DNA from: Microstegium vimineum
Lineage: Eukaryota > Streptophyta > Magnoliopsida > Poales > Poaceae
Length of the DNA stretch: 64,000 nucleotides
Assembly (NCBI GenBank): GCA_022036555.1
Contig: CM039128.1
Span: 22,088,171 to 22,152,170, forward strand
Direction: 5' to 3'
How positions within the stretch are numbered: the first letter of the stretch is position 1; the number at the start of each line of letters is the position of its first letter. Below, piece by piece: positions 12,000-22,463 of the stretch. Under the pieces are notes generated by a model that ran no database searches, was not told the origin of the DNA, and saw nothing but the letters and a program-made list of their open reading frames with translations. The position numbers and the translations under genes were made by a program.

Positions 12000-12525
12000 C
12001 GAGGGCAGATGACATCATGGATGACGCCACCTTGGCTCGGACGAGGCGAAGGAGCCCCCGAGGGTCAATGACATCTCGGGTGACGTCACCTTGGCTCGGG
12101 CGAGGCGGAGGAGCCCCCGAGGGCAGATGACGTCTCCGATGATGCCACCTTGGCTCGGGCATGGCGGAGGAGCCCCCGAGGGTCGATGACGTCTCGGATG
12201 ACGCCACCTTGGCTCGGGCGAGGCGGAGGAGCCCCCGAGGGTCGATGACGTCTCGGATGAGGCCACCTTGGCTCGGGTGAGGTGGAGGAGCCCCCAAGGG
12301 TCGATGACGTCTCGGATGACGCCACCTTAGCTCGGGCATGGCGGAGGAGCCCCCGAGGGTCGATGACATCTCGGATGACGCCACCTTGGCTCGGGCGAGG
12401 CAGAGGAGCCCCCAAGGGTCGATGACGTCTCAGATGATGCCACCTTGGCTCGGGCGAGGCGGAGGAGCCCCCGAGGGTCGATGATGTCTCGGATGACGCC
12501 ACCTTAGATCGGGCGAGGCGGAAGA
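12000..12525. repeat. 59-bp tandem array, copy 2
   Basis: About 9 units of the same 59-bp repeat with scattered transitions. It has more units than copy 1, so the array length changed after or during the duplication. Confidence 0.9.
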
Positions 12526-12592
12526 GCCCCTGATGGTGATTTTGTTTTTGTGGAGTCTGGTAAATTGGGTACCCTATTTCTAGGTATCCGAC

Positions 12593-15257
12593 AATAGCCT
12601 CTGAGCCTTCGATGTAGTGAAGGACTACACCGGAGGCTTCCGGGAGCGCTTATGGTGGTTTGTTTGAGTCTTAGGATTCCGGTGGGTTCGCGCGAGCACA
12701 CCCGCCGGGTGTAGCCCCCGAGGCCTTACGAGGAAGATGTTTCCTCCTAAGGGCTTATTCGGAAAGCTTGCATAGTGTTTGACCCTTCGCCTCCCTCACG
12801 AGGCGGGAGGGAGTGGTATGCTCCGTACGTTAGAGCCAGAGCTCTGGCTTCACACAAGTCCTGTTGCGGGTTGCACTGTTGGCCTCGGGCTGGCGCGTCT
12901 TGAGGCAACGAGTCGACCCTGCACCGTGCTGTCCTTTCGGCATGTACGGCCGATTGACCGGTCGGAGATATGTTTGTCAGATTCCAGGGTCTGACTGCGC
13001 CCCTTCCCCCCCCCCCCTCCCCCCCCCCCCCCCCCCCGTGGCCCAAAAGTGGATGTGTCGTGTCTTCCCCGTTCGAGGAGTGGCCCCAGGGTGCCACTTT
13101 CTCTGCGGTTAAGACTCCGGACGGCGCCCTGAGCCATCCGTCTGCCTGGCCATTTATGGCCCCGCTGCACCCTCTTGAAGTGGGTGCTTTCGCACCGTGC
13201 GGCGTGGTTGGGACGAGTTGTTGTAGACTCACGGGCCTACTGCTGCGTGAATGCCCTGTCGGGCAATAAATAGAGGCGACCGCTTATGGGAAGATCCATA
13301 TCCACACAGCATGGCCTGCCCCAGATTCGTCCTCCGAGGCCTCCTCGGAGAGTCCCTTGAGCCCTCCTGGTAGGTGGCATTTTGAGAGCAGCATCGGGTT
13401 TAGAGGAAGTTCTGCGTCGGGGGTGTATATGTCCCCTTTCGCTCTGTCGCAGGATTGAGAGGAAGCTCTGCGAAATGCGCATAGCTCCCCCTTATCCTAA
13501 CCACTGGTAGAGCGGAAGGTTGTGACCACACCCTGCACGGATCGCTCCCTGGGATGGAGGGCGTAGGATCCGTCACTCTTGCGGAATGGCCCTTGCCCTT
13601 TGCCCCAGGGGAGTTAATGACGTGCCATCCCTCTCCCGAGGGCAGCCAAGGATGTGCCTACTGGGAAAGTCGCAGCAGTTTGCCTGTGTGACCCCCGGTC
13701 ACGACGCATCTTCAGCTGTTGGTTGATGGCGCTGCCGCCGTTAGCGTGGTTGGCGGGCTCGGAGCTGCCCAAGCATGGCGGGCTCGGTGCTGCCTAATGG
13801 CGGAGTCCTTGATCATGGAGTAGCTGGGGCGACTGAGACATAAAGTGCCCAACTACCTCCGGAGGGAGGGCGGGGCCCAGGGTGTTCTGAAGATGAGGCG
13901 GCGGCTGCTCTCCCGCAGCCCTAGCACGCCTGACCGAAGTGGCCCATGGGTTGTGACGCCGCCGTCCGATGTGATCTTGTATATCAGGCAGATGTTTCCC
14001 GGGCCTCTTGGCTGGGCTACCTGACCTTGATATATGGATGCATCGGTCGGTGGCGTGATAAATAATGTGGGTGCCCCGCGGGCACCCTTAGTTTTTGTCT
14101 TGTTGGCCTGGGATTTCCTTTCAATCCAATTTTTTCGTGATTTTGGTGTCTGATGATTGGTTCTTATCCCTTATGGCTCTTAGAGTGCATGTATCCCCTG
14201 CAAGAGTTAATATTTGAATATATCCAAAAAAGAGAGGGTGTTTGTGTTTACCTGTATGGACCTCCGACGCGTGAGGCTTACCCGGTGGTGCGACGCCAGC
14301 CCCCGAGCCTTTACTCGGTGTAAAGAAAACCGTCTCGGTTCTGTGTCGTCCTTTATTCGTTCCCCACGCATCCCTCTGCGGGAAGGGGGCATATGAGCCG
14401 AACCATGCTATCCTCGGAGTGGACAAACCATGGCTGCTCGTCGAGTTACTATCGGGAAAATTTGAGTGGGGTGCTTGGTTCCTGTTCGCTAGGGTTCCGG
14501 CTTGCAGCCAAAGTGGTGGCTCACCCCAAATCGGTTTCATTTAGTAGTCGGGTCCGTTCGATGGGTCCCGGGGGCCTCTGCCTTCCTTCGGTAGGAATAC
14601 CATGAACCAATCATCCATATAGATGGACTCAAATACAATATCTGGGAATGACCTTGGCATTCGATTGCCAGGCTAATGACCACTAGCATGTCCATTCCCT
14701 GTTCGCCCCTCGCTCTATTATCCTGAGACGGTTGTTTCGAACCCTGGTGGGTCGGCCTTCGTATCTCTGGACCGTAGTGGGTCGTCGGGGCGTCTGTAGC
14801 CCTTATCCCTTTGGCTTACCTGGGCCCATGGGCCGTCGCCGCTCGTTGCGCCACCTGCGCACCCCTCCGACCTTTACAAGTCGGTCGAGTCGGGGGTTCT
14901 CCCGAGACGCGCTCGTGCTCGGGAGGCGCGTGCCTTGGCTAGTGACGCGTGGGTGAAATCTATGCGCGTGGCATGGTAGGCCCGGGGTAAATCCTGTAAT
15001 GATGATGGATACAGGATACGAATCGGAACGAGGGGAAAAGGTGAGTGGGAACAGTTACCTGCCGCAGCGCGTGCAGCACCTGATACTCCTGCGAACAGTG
15101 GAAAGCGACGTGGCCGACCGGACGCATTTAATGCGGCTCGGATGGTGGGCCCGAGGCGTGGCGTGTAGAATTGACGAGGCGACGGTCCGACTTCCAGGTT
15201 CCTTGGCATTGTGCGTAGTCTGTCTTTAGAGGTTGAGATCCCCTTTTTGTTGTTTCA
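12593..15257 (-). other. Element B internal noncoding region
   Basis: Lies between the protease stop and the 3' LTR on the minus strand. It contains a near-pure C tract at about 13003-13037, interrupted once by T, and no convincing sense-strand frame. Similar long untranslated 3' regions are usual in Tat-lineage elements. Confidence 0.55.
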
Positions 15258-15614
15258 GTGTTGCAGGCCAGCGGACAGGAGGCACAGGCATTCCAGGAGG
15301 CTGTGCACGGGGTGTGCGACCTCTTTGGAGTGGTAGCCGTCGAGGGTGGCCCGGCAGCGGCCAGCACTCGCGTTGGCCTGCTTTGGGAGCGGGGCCAAGC
15401 GTGGATCCGGGAGGCCCTGCGCATCGGGGTCCACCGCACGATGGCCATCGCCGTCTGCCTCTACGATGTGGTGACCCCCATGCTCGTCAGCTTAGGGTAC
15501 CCCCCTGACGCCCCAGAGGACCTGCTCGACCGGATAGAAGCCGATGCGGAGGAGCCTGCAGCGATCCTGGCCACCAAGCTTGATGATGATGTGTTCCCAC
15601 CGCCGGAGGAGTGA
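15258..15614 (+). CDS. Antisense ORF of element B (118 codons)
   Basis: This frame lies opposite to B's gag-protease. It encodes an acidic, helix-rich protein (QAWIREALRIGVHRTMAIAV near residues 50-70, acidic tail ending FPPPEE). The ATG is preceded by TTTTTGTTGTTTCAG, a good splice acceptor ending about 15258, so this may be the last exon of a longer antisense gene. Antisense ORFs between pol and the 3' LTR are documented for Tat-lineage elements; the function is unknown. I recognise no catalytic motif. Base composition matches the surrounding element. Alternatively it is an untranslated accident; its 118-codon length and acceptor argue mildly against that. Confidence 0.5.
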   Translation: MLQASGQEAQAFQEAVHGVCDLFGVVAVEGGPAAASTRVGLLWERGQAWIREALRIGVHRTMAIAVCLYDVVTPMLVSLGYPPDAPEDLLDRIEADAEEPAAILATKLDDDVFPPPEE

Positions 15615-16206
15615 CCCTGCGTGGTCAGAGATCAGGGTCGAGGGCCGTCGTAACAAACATTTTCAAGTTATCTTGTGATGTGCCCTCGGAGGGCTTTTTA
15701 GACGACTTTGATAGCTCTTTGGTGAGCTCATTTTAAATTTGTTTGCTTGTTGGTTTTCACATTTGCCTTTTTCTTGGGCTACTTGCCCGACTTTCCCTGG
15801 GAGGAGCTTTGATCTGTTCGGGTGTGAGGTCGGGTGGAGATACTTGGTTCCAGGGAGCCAGAGTATTTTGCGGCCCTTTGGCACGGTCCGACGAGATCTC
15901 TTCTCTCGGTGGGGGAGATCGGGCCTTCGCCTAGCGGGTTTGGCAAAGCGATTTTGAGCGAAAATGTTTTTGGAGTGAAAGACAGGGGGTTACCCCCTTC
16001 CCAGCCCCCGAGCGAGGTGTGTTCTGGCGCGCACTGAGAGTGCACCTTGCTAAGCGGTCGGTCCGAGAGTTCCCACGTTTTTATTCCTGAAACTTTTCGC
16101 TCTTAAGAAAAGATTACATGCGTATGTACATGGTGATAGGTATACTAGAAAATAGTAGAAAAGTGACATAGATGTTGGTGCCGTGGGCATCCGACCTCCT
16201 CGCGCT

Positions 16207-18157
16207 CTAGGGGTCGACGTCCATCTTGTTAGCGGCTTCGATCGCCGCCACCAGCTCCTCGCTGCGCACCTCGCCCATGGCGTTCTCGCAGCAGTCCACC
16301 TCGCATTGGTACGCCACCTCAACGTCGGAGGAAACTGTGATGATGTTGTACGACCCCGGCATCTTGAGCTTGAGGTAAGTGTAGTTGGGAGCGACCATGA
16401 ACTTCGCGTAGCACGGCCTCCCCAACACTGTGTGGTAAGTCCCTCGGTAAGCCACGACCTCGAAGGTGAGATACTCGGTCCGGAAGTTGTCCGGTTCCCC
16501 AAACATGACGGGCAGGACGATCTTCCCCAGGGGTACCGTTTGTCTCCCGGGGATGATTCCCTGGAAGGGAGCCCCCGAGGATCGAAGCTTCTCCCTTCGT
16601 AGACCGAGGGCCTCGAAGGCATTGTAGTACATGATGTTGAGGTTGCTGCCCCCGTCCATCAGTACTTTGGTGAAGCGCACGATCCCTATAATTGGGTCCA
16701 CGACGAGTGGATAACGACCCGGGTGAGGAATGTGGCTCGGATGGTCATCCCAGCTAAACGTGATGTCGGGCTCCGACCAGTAGAGGAAGGCCGGAGTTGC
16801 CGAGGCGACGACGAAGACCTTGCGCCGCTCCTTCTTCTGCCGCCGCTTGCAGCTGTAGGCCTCTGGGCCTCCGAAGATCATGAGGCACTTGTTGACGTGG
16901 GGGTAGGAGTCTTCGCGACCCCCATTTCCGTCCTGGCTTTCTGATCCCTTCGGCTCGTCCTTGTCAGGGACGGTCCTGAAGTATCTGGCCATCATGTCAC
17001 ACTGCTAGAGAGTGTGCTTGACCAGCCCATTGTGATACGGGCATGGCTTTGTGAGCATGTCGTCAAACTTTCCCACCTTCTTCCCGCCCTGGGGACGGGG
17101 AGGTTTGCGGTCTGCCGCTGCGACAAGGTTGTCACCCGCCGCCACGTTGTGGCTTGCCCTTCTTCTTGTTCCTGTTCTGGGCGCGGTTCGAGCCGCCTTC
17201 GCCGGCGGTCTCGACTTCTTTGCCCTTTCCCTTGTCGGGGTGGAATATTACACCGACCGCCTCCTCTCCCGACGCGTAGCTCGTGGTGATGTCGAGGAGT
17301 CGTTCGGTGGTGCGGGGGTTGCTGTGGCCAGCTCATGGACCAACTTTTTGCAGGTCGTGCCTGCGAGGAAGGCGCTGACCACGTCTGCGTTGGCCGCCGT
17401 CGAGAGCCTTGTGCACTGCTGGGAGAAGCGACGTATGTACTGCCCGAGGGACTCATCCGCCTTCTGTCTGCAACTGCGGAGGTCCCAGGGATTGCCTGGG
17501 CGCGTGTAGGTGCCTTGGAAATTCTCGACAAAGGCCTGGCGCAGAGACTCCCACCCATCGATGGTGTTGGGTGGCAGATGCTTGAGCCACGTGCGGGTTG
17601 AGTCCGAAAGATGAAGGGGTAGGTTGCGGATGATATAGTCGTCATCGTCCGTGCCGCCGGCCTGACAGGCGAGGCGGTAATCGTCGAGCCAGAGCCCGGG
17701 GTTCGTTTCCCCAGAGTACCGGACGACGTTGGTTAGTTGTCGAAAAGGGTGCGGGAACGGCGTGCGCCGGATGTGGTGAATGAACGCCAAGGGGCCCGGT
17801 GGTTTCGGCGTGGGAGGCTAGTCTTCATCGCTATCATATCGGCCGTCTCGTCGGACATGGTAGCCTCGGCTTGCGCCGTCCTGCTTGGCGTGCTTGCGCG
17901 CGTTGACCGTGTCGTGCACGTCGCGCTTTTCGCCTACGCGGGCGTGCACGGTGGGACGCCGGTGTTCGAACCGTTGCGAGATCCGGATGGACCGACTCCT
18001 CGTGGTCGCCGGGAGCCGCGCTGGCTAGGTGGCCGGTGCTGAGCCCACACCTCCGTGACGCGGAGCTCTCGGCCCATTGTTCCGCGGCCCGCTCCAGAAG
18101 GGTCTTCAGCTCGTCGTGAGCGAGCTTGCCGTCGGGAGCATCTGGGATCGGAAGGTG
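16207..18157 (-). pseudogene. gag-protease of element B, 5' truncated
   Basis: The minus-strand frame 17790-17248 carries the gag core: residues 20-60 include LWLDDYRLACQAGG, residues 85-110 FVENFQGTYTRPGNPWDLRS, then RFSQQCTRLS. An upstream gag piece (18157-17834) is cut by the truncation. The frame changes near 17250. A knuckle-like CPYHNGLVKHTL region is broken by a TAG at 17005-17007. The frame 16995-16207 then gives the protease, with DGGSNLN at residues 114-120 where most gypsy proteases have DTGSS, followed by LGRPCYAKFM near residue 195, and it stops after the protease. Ending there, with no RT, marks a non-autonomous design. Expression is unlikely given the stop and frame change. Confidence 0.78.
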
Positions 18158-18391
18158 ACTTATCAAAAACTCCAAGTACTAAAATATGATTTGGGAAGAT
18201 GACTTTGCCTTGAGAAACTGTTTCATTCCTCAACTTCTCAAGGATATATGTTAGTCAATACCACATATCCCATTGGTATGACAAAATGTCTTGAATGAAT
18301 CTTTATGTTTGCTTTATACTTTGAATAGCATAGTCTTGTTATCTTTTATCCTTTACTCAAGGACAAGCAAAGAGGTAAGTATGGGGGATCT
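18158..18391 (+). other. Element A internal 3' end with polypurine tract
   Basis: Matches the inverse of 19705-19935 in element C. It ends AAGTATGGGGGATCT directly before the LTR, the expected PPT. Confidence 0.8.
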
Positions 18392-19261
18392 TATTGACGG
18401 TAATTATGAGCTATTTTATCACCATCAAAATACCGTCAACGTCCTCATATTCAAAGGAAAATAAGAATAACATGAACATAATTTACCTAGTAACTAGTTC
18501 CACATGTCCCATGACTATTTGAGTGCAGGTATTAACAAATGGGGGCTTTTGGGAGCTAGTGGGCCCACTTAGGGGGTCGGACGACCACCTTGTGGGGCCA
18601 TTAGACCTCCCAAGCATCTCATGATCCAAGTCACACTCTCCAAAGCACTTTCTACCCCTTGGATCCAAGTGTGCTAGCTCTCAACGGTTCTGGATCAAAG
18701 CACGAGGATCCATGGCCCAACATGACATATTTCCATGTATGGCAAATGTGCAAAAAGCATACACCATCATGATGGGCATTACCTCTAGAAGCCACCTGCA
18801 AAAGATGAGCCCATTTGGCCACTACTTGGGATCGGCCGATCCTAGGTATGGGACCACCTGGCCACCGATCCTAGTAGAAGGTGACAACTCTATCTAGTCT
18901 CTGTATCCCACCACGTGTGTAAGATAAGTTCTTAAAAGGTAGGGCCTCAATACAACATGATGGCGCGGTCCGGTTAGAGTTTTGCCCTCTTTCTGATCTA
19001 TCTCATCGTCTCCTACAAGAGAAGGGCCGATAAGGCCAGTATAACCAGCTATACCTTGTTATATATCCTTGCTATATCGAACCTCTCAATCTAGTTATCA
19101 TAGTCTCCCTTGATCCATCATAGGACATATCCATAATCCTAGTTAACTCACTTATCGTTCCCTGAGGAAAATATGATACCTGGAATACTCTCAGTGAAGT
19201 GCTACAACGGTATAATCTGTGCGCTTGCGGATTTATCCAATAGTGATAAGAAATACCAACA
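18392..19261 (+). repeat. 3' LTR of element A, internally deleted
   Basis: Begins TATTGACGG (expected TGTTGACGG) and ends ACCAACA. Compared with the 5' LTR it jumps at about 18868 from the part matching 5365 to the part matching about 6043, losing some 650 bp, including the TATA box. Confidence 0.85.
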
Positions 19262-19704
19262 TCGGTCGACCACCCTATGGGGTCTCTGGTCCACCTCTAT
19301 CTCCTATATGCTGGTCCTACTTGTCATATTCATTGTTTGTTTGTTCTGAAGTGTTTATCTTGCTGATATCCTTGATGTGGGCCCATGGATCCTTGTGATG
19401 CAAATCTGAACCATTGGGAGGAAACACACTTGGATCCAATGGGTAGAGAGTGCTCTAGAGAGTGGTTCTTTGATCATGGGGGCTTGGGATTCCTAGTGGC
19501 CCCACAGGGTGGTCGGCCGACCCCCTAAGTGGGCCCACTAGCTCCCAAAAGTCCCCATTTGTCATTACCTGCATCAAATAGTCGAGGGACATGTGGAACT
19601 AGTTATTTGGTACAATATGTTCAGGTTATGCTTGTTTTCCTTCGAATATGAGGATGTTGACGTTATTTTGATGGTGATAAAATAGCTCATATTTACCGTC
19701 AACA
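19262..19704 (-). repeat. 3' LTR of element C, proximal part
   Basis: Continues the C LTR broken at 4915. It ends (LTR start on the minus strand) at the TTACCGTCAACA motif, 19704. Confidence 0.8.
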
Positions 19705-21443
19705 AGATCCCCCATACTTACCTCTTTGCTCGTCCTCGAGTAAAGGTTAAAAGATAACAAGACTATGCATTTCAAAGTATAAAGCAAGCATAAAGGTTCA
19801 CTCAAGACAGTTTGTCATACCAATGTGATATGTGGTATTGGCTAACATATATCCTTGAGAAGTTGAAAAATGGAAAAAATCTTCAATGCAAGTCATCCTC
19901 CCAAATCATATTTTAGTACTTGGAGTTTTTGATAAATTTTTCAAAATAAATCTCATAAGTCAACTTACTCCTCAGTCACTCAAAGTGTATGATTCCTTAC
20001 CAAGGCATAAAGAGGTTGCCTTCTTTGTATCTCCTATTTCTAAATGGCTTAGCTGGAGCTTAGGTAGGTGTAAACAAAGTAGCAATCTTGCATCACTTAT
20101 ATTGTAAAGCCAAAACAACGATCCAAGGAGAAGAACGTCATAATTATAGATCAAGATGTGCATGTGTGTGGACAGTGGTTTTGGACTAACATGTACTCCT
20201 TAACTATGTATATGATCTCTCTAACTTTAGGATTACTTGAGACATGACTCATCATCATTCTTCATTTATGATAGCCATATCTCTTTTTGAAGAATTTTGG
20301 AAGAGATCATATCATTTATTTTTAGAGTATTTATTGGATGAACATGGATCATGTAAATGAAAGGCATGTTTTTGCGTACTTCCAGTGTAGAAGCAGCGAA
20401 AATATGTGGCGTGCACGTGATCTTGATCTTTGAACTATGACATAATTCTCAACAAGGGTCACAAGGTTTGACCAAACTCAAAGTAATTACAAGAAGCATA
20501 TGAGGAAGGTTTTGGACTTGCATAAGTATTTATGGTTTTGGTAGGAGTTTTCTCACTATATAGGAGTAGTGACATTATGGTTTTATGCCATTTTCAAAAA
20601 TTAATCTCCAAGAACTTTAAATAGAAAGGGTATGAATCATGAGCCGAGACTATATCACATTAATCAACAACTTAGTCCATATGATCTTCCTATCAAAGTA
20701 TTTTCCCGCTAGCATATGCAAAAAGCAAGAATTTATCTTTATGACGCTTTTGCCCTTTAAACGTCACACATCATGTCACTTTTCAAAATTTTAATTCTAG
20801 ATGCGATCTTCTTGTTTTATTCAATATTAAAAGGAAATTAAACTAAGTGATGAATTCAATGAAGAAATTATTTTTATTTCATTTTTATTTTAGAAAGTAA
20901 AAAGAGTAAACAATTGAAAAGCATAGAGGGAAAAAGGAGAGATGTGGCAAACTAGTCAGAATAGACGTTTGAAGTTGAGTGGATGCTGGATGGTAGGCCC
21001 GGGCCCTATAAGCACGGTCGGCCGACCGCCCCTTGGGGTCGTTGGCCACTTCGATCTCTGCAACAGAATTCCTTACCTCAGAATGTTGATTTACTCTGTC
21101 CGTTCTCAATTTTGGCCTCCAAAGTGCATCGGCCGATGCGCAAAAGTGGTCATTTCGGTCCAACTTTTTTTGTGGAACATGTCATGAGTGCGTACAACAT
21201 CGTTTAGTGGTTGAACTGATGGTTTGACAAGTTGGAGTGTCAATCGACCTCCCCCATACTTGTTTCAGGGCATGCTGAAATCAGTGACAGACATAGATCA
21301 AACGCTAGGGTTTTGCTGGGCAAAATACCAGCAAAACCAAACTTTTTACTCAATTCAAAACTTCTTAGGCACAAGTTACATTGATGAAGGGAAAATGATT
21401 GGAAAATAAATCTAAGTGCCTATCTTATTAGTTGACTAGTGAT
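19705..21443 (-). other. Element C 3' untranslated region with polypurine tract
   Basis: 19705-19719 is the inverse of AAGTATGGGGGATCT, the PPT. The remainder is AT-rich and noncoding. Confidence 0.6.
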
Positions 21444-22215
21444 CTATGGAGACGGAGGGGAAAAGAGATCCTCTCTCTTGATTGCTTGGGCCAAGCACTT
21501 GATCTTCGCACTAGTGCTAATGCGAAGATCATTAAAGTTGTCCTCTAGATCCAAGCGCTCCATTCTCTCCTCTGCTGCCCTCTCTGCTAGGTTATTGTTG
21601 CTTTCTCTAAGCCTAGCGACTATGCGCAACAACTTCTCCACGTCTCCTTCATCTTCTTCCTGGAACTGGCCTGGAGGGCCGGAGATGGATGGCGGGTTGC
21701 TAGTCCGTCGGACCGACTTGCAAGATTCCTCCGTCTCAAGGGAGTTGCGTGTCTCCCTTCGCTCCTCGAAGGTGAGAGGAGGGATGAGCACCTTGCCTAT
21801 CCTCGGTTCACCATGAGCCCTTTGAAGGCGCATCCATGGCGGTGTCGATGGTGAGTACGAGTGGGTGTAGCCCGTGCTCGTGTCGCCGTCGGTGGGCGAA
21901 GCGATGGCCTTCTTCACCCCCCAATTGGTCGGTGGTCGGCCTTTTGAGAGTTACTGAACGCGTCGCGGGCTTGTTCAGGTTGCGGCGAGGGGACATCGAT
22001 CGGGCGATGTCCCGCATCCGCTCCGACTTCCATGAGGCGGTCGGGCGACCCCCATTAGGGGTGCTCGGCTGGGCAGGCGGCGGTGCCATGGAAAGAGGAG
22101 CGTCGTCGAGGACCCCGATGGCCATGGCATCGATGTTGATGAGGTCTTGGGCATTGGAGGGGCTTCCATCGACGGGAACGACTGGCATCTTGCCATTGTT
22201 TCTTGGTGAAGCCAT
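21444..22215 (-). pseudogene. Extra sense-strand ORF of element C, coiled-coil protein
   Basis: Start codon at 22215 (MASPRNNGKMPVVPVDG). The frame is proline- and serine-rich for about 100 residues. A one-base shift at the C-run 21916-21922 moves it into the frame ending at 21444; together about 257 codons. The C-terminal third is charged and heptad-like (EEDEGDVEKLLRIVARLRES near the start, then ERMERLDLEDNFNDLRI), a probable coiled coil. It lies after the integrase end and before the PPT on the coding strand, the place where Athila-type elements carry a third ORF, but I see no membrane segment or signal peptide. I do not recognise the protein. Element A keeps only a 32-codon counterpart at 10388. 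The single shift in a homopolymer could be mutation or a sequencing error. Confidence 0.55.
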
Positions 22216-22463
22216 GGTGGTGATCAAGGTGGGTGTGAAAAAGTGCAAGGAGTGGTGCTGGTGCTGCCGGTTGTGAAGAAGAGCAAGGTGAGAGGAGGAA
22301 GAAGAAGGAGAGGGGGTTAAGAAGGAGAGAACCAACGTTCTGTGCCTTCGTTCTCGCTCGGATCGCGATGAAACCGAAGGGGAACGTTGGCCCAACGTTC
22401 CTGTGCGATGGGAACTTTGAACGAGTGTGAACCACGGTTGGCCGACCGCTTTTTGAAAGTTAT

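Larger units (their letters stand above)
10634..12592 (-). repeat. 3' LTR of element B, with internal duplication
   Basis: On the minus strand it begins TGTCGGATACC (12592) and ends near TAGACACCGATA (10634). About 1.96 kb. The block from the ATGCCTTAAGCC motif to the GGTATCCGACA motif occurs twice in tandem (about 11353-11884 and 11885-12592), each with its own array of 59-bp units. A minus-strand GGTATAAGGG around 10962-10971 is a possible TATA region. Confidence 0.75.
10634..18157 (-). mobile_element. Ty3/gypsy element B, gag-protease only, 5' truncated
   Basis: Minus strand. The 3' LTR occupies 10634-12592, followed (in plus coordinates) by a noncoding region holding an antisense ORF, then protease and gag. 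The 5' LTR and gag start are missing: element A sequence resumes abruptly at about 18158 with no repeat of the left flank GAACC (10629-10633). No RT, RNase H or integrase is present. The gag and protease resemble those of element G, placing B in the Tat-like branch. Confidence 0.8.
4916..19261 (+). mobile_element. Ty3/gypsy element A, non-autonomous, nested in C's LTR
   Basis: 5' LTR 4916-6432, PBS at 6441, decayed gag-protease region, an integrase C-terminal remnant, PPT before 18392, 3' LTR 18392-19261. The flanks are TCGGC (4911-4915) and TCGGT (19262-19266), a TSD with one mismatch. RT, RNase H and most of integrase are absent. Element B (10634-18157) sits inside. Confidence 0.85.

Noticed and set aside
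11364..12502. Several overlapping minus-strand frames of 83-143 codons with a repeated protein pattern
   Set aside because: They are the same 59-bp tandem repeat read in three frames inside an LTR, with no start context or domain.
11480..12525. CRISPR-like direct repeats
   Set aside because: The units are contiguous with no unique spacers, lie in a plant LTR, and are ordinary tandem repeats.
12970..13269. Frames around the C-run at 13003-13037
   Set aside because: Low-complexity translation of the C tract; no domain.
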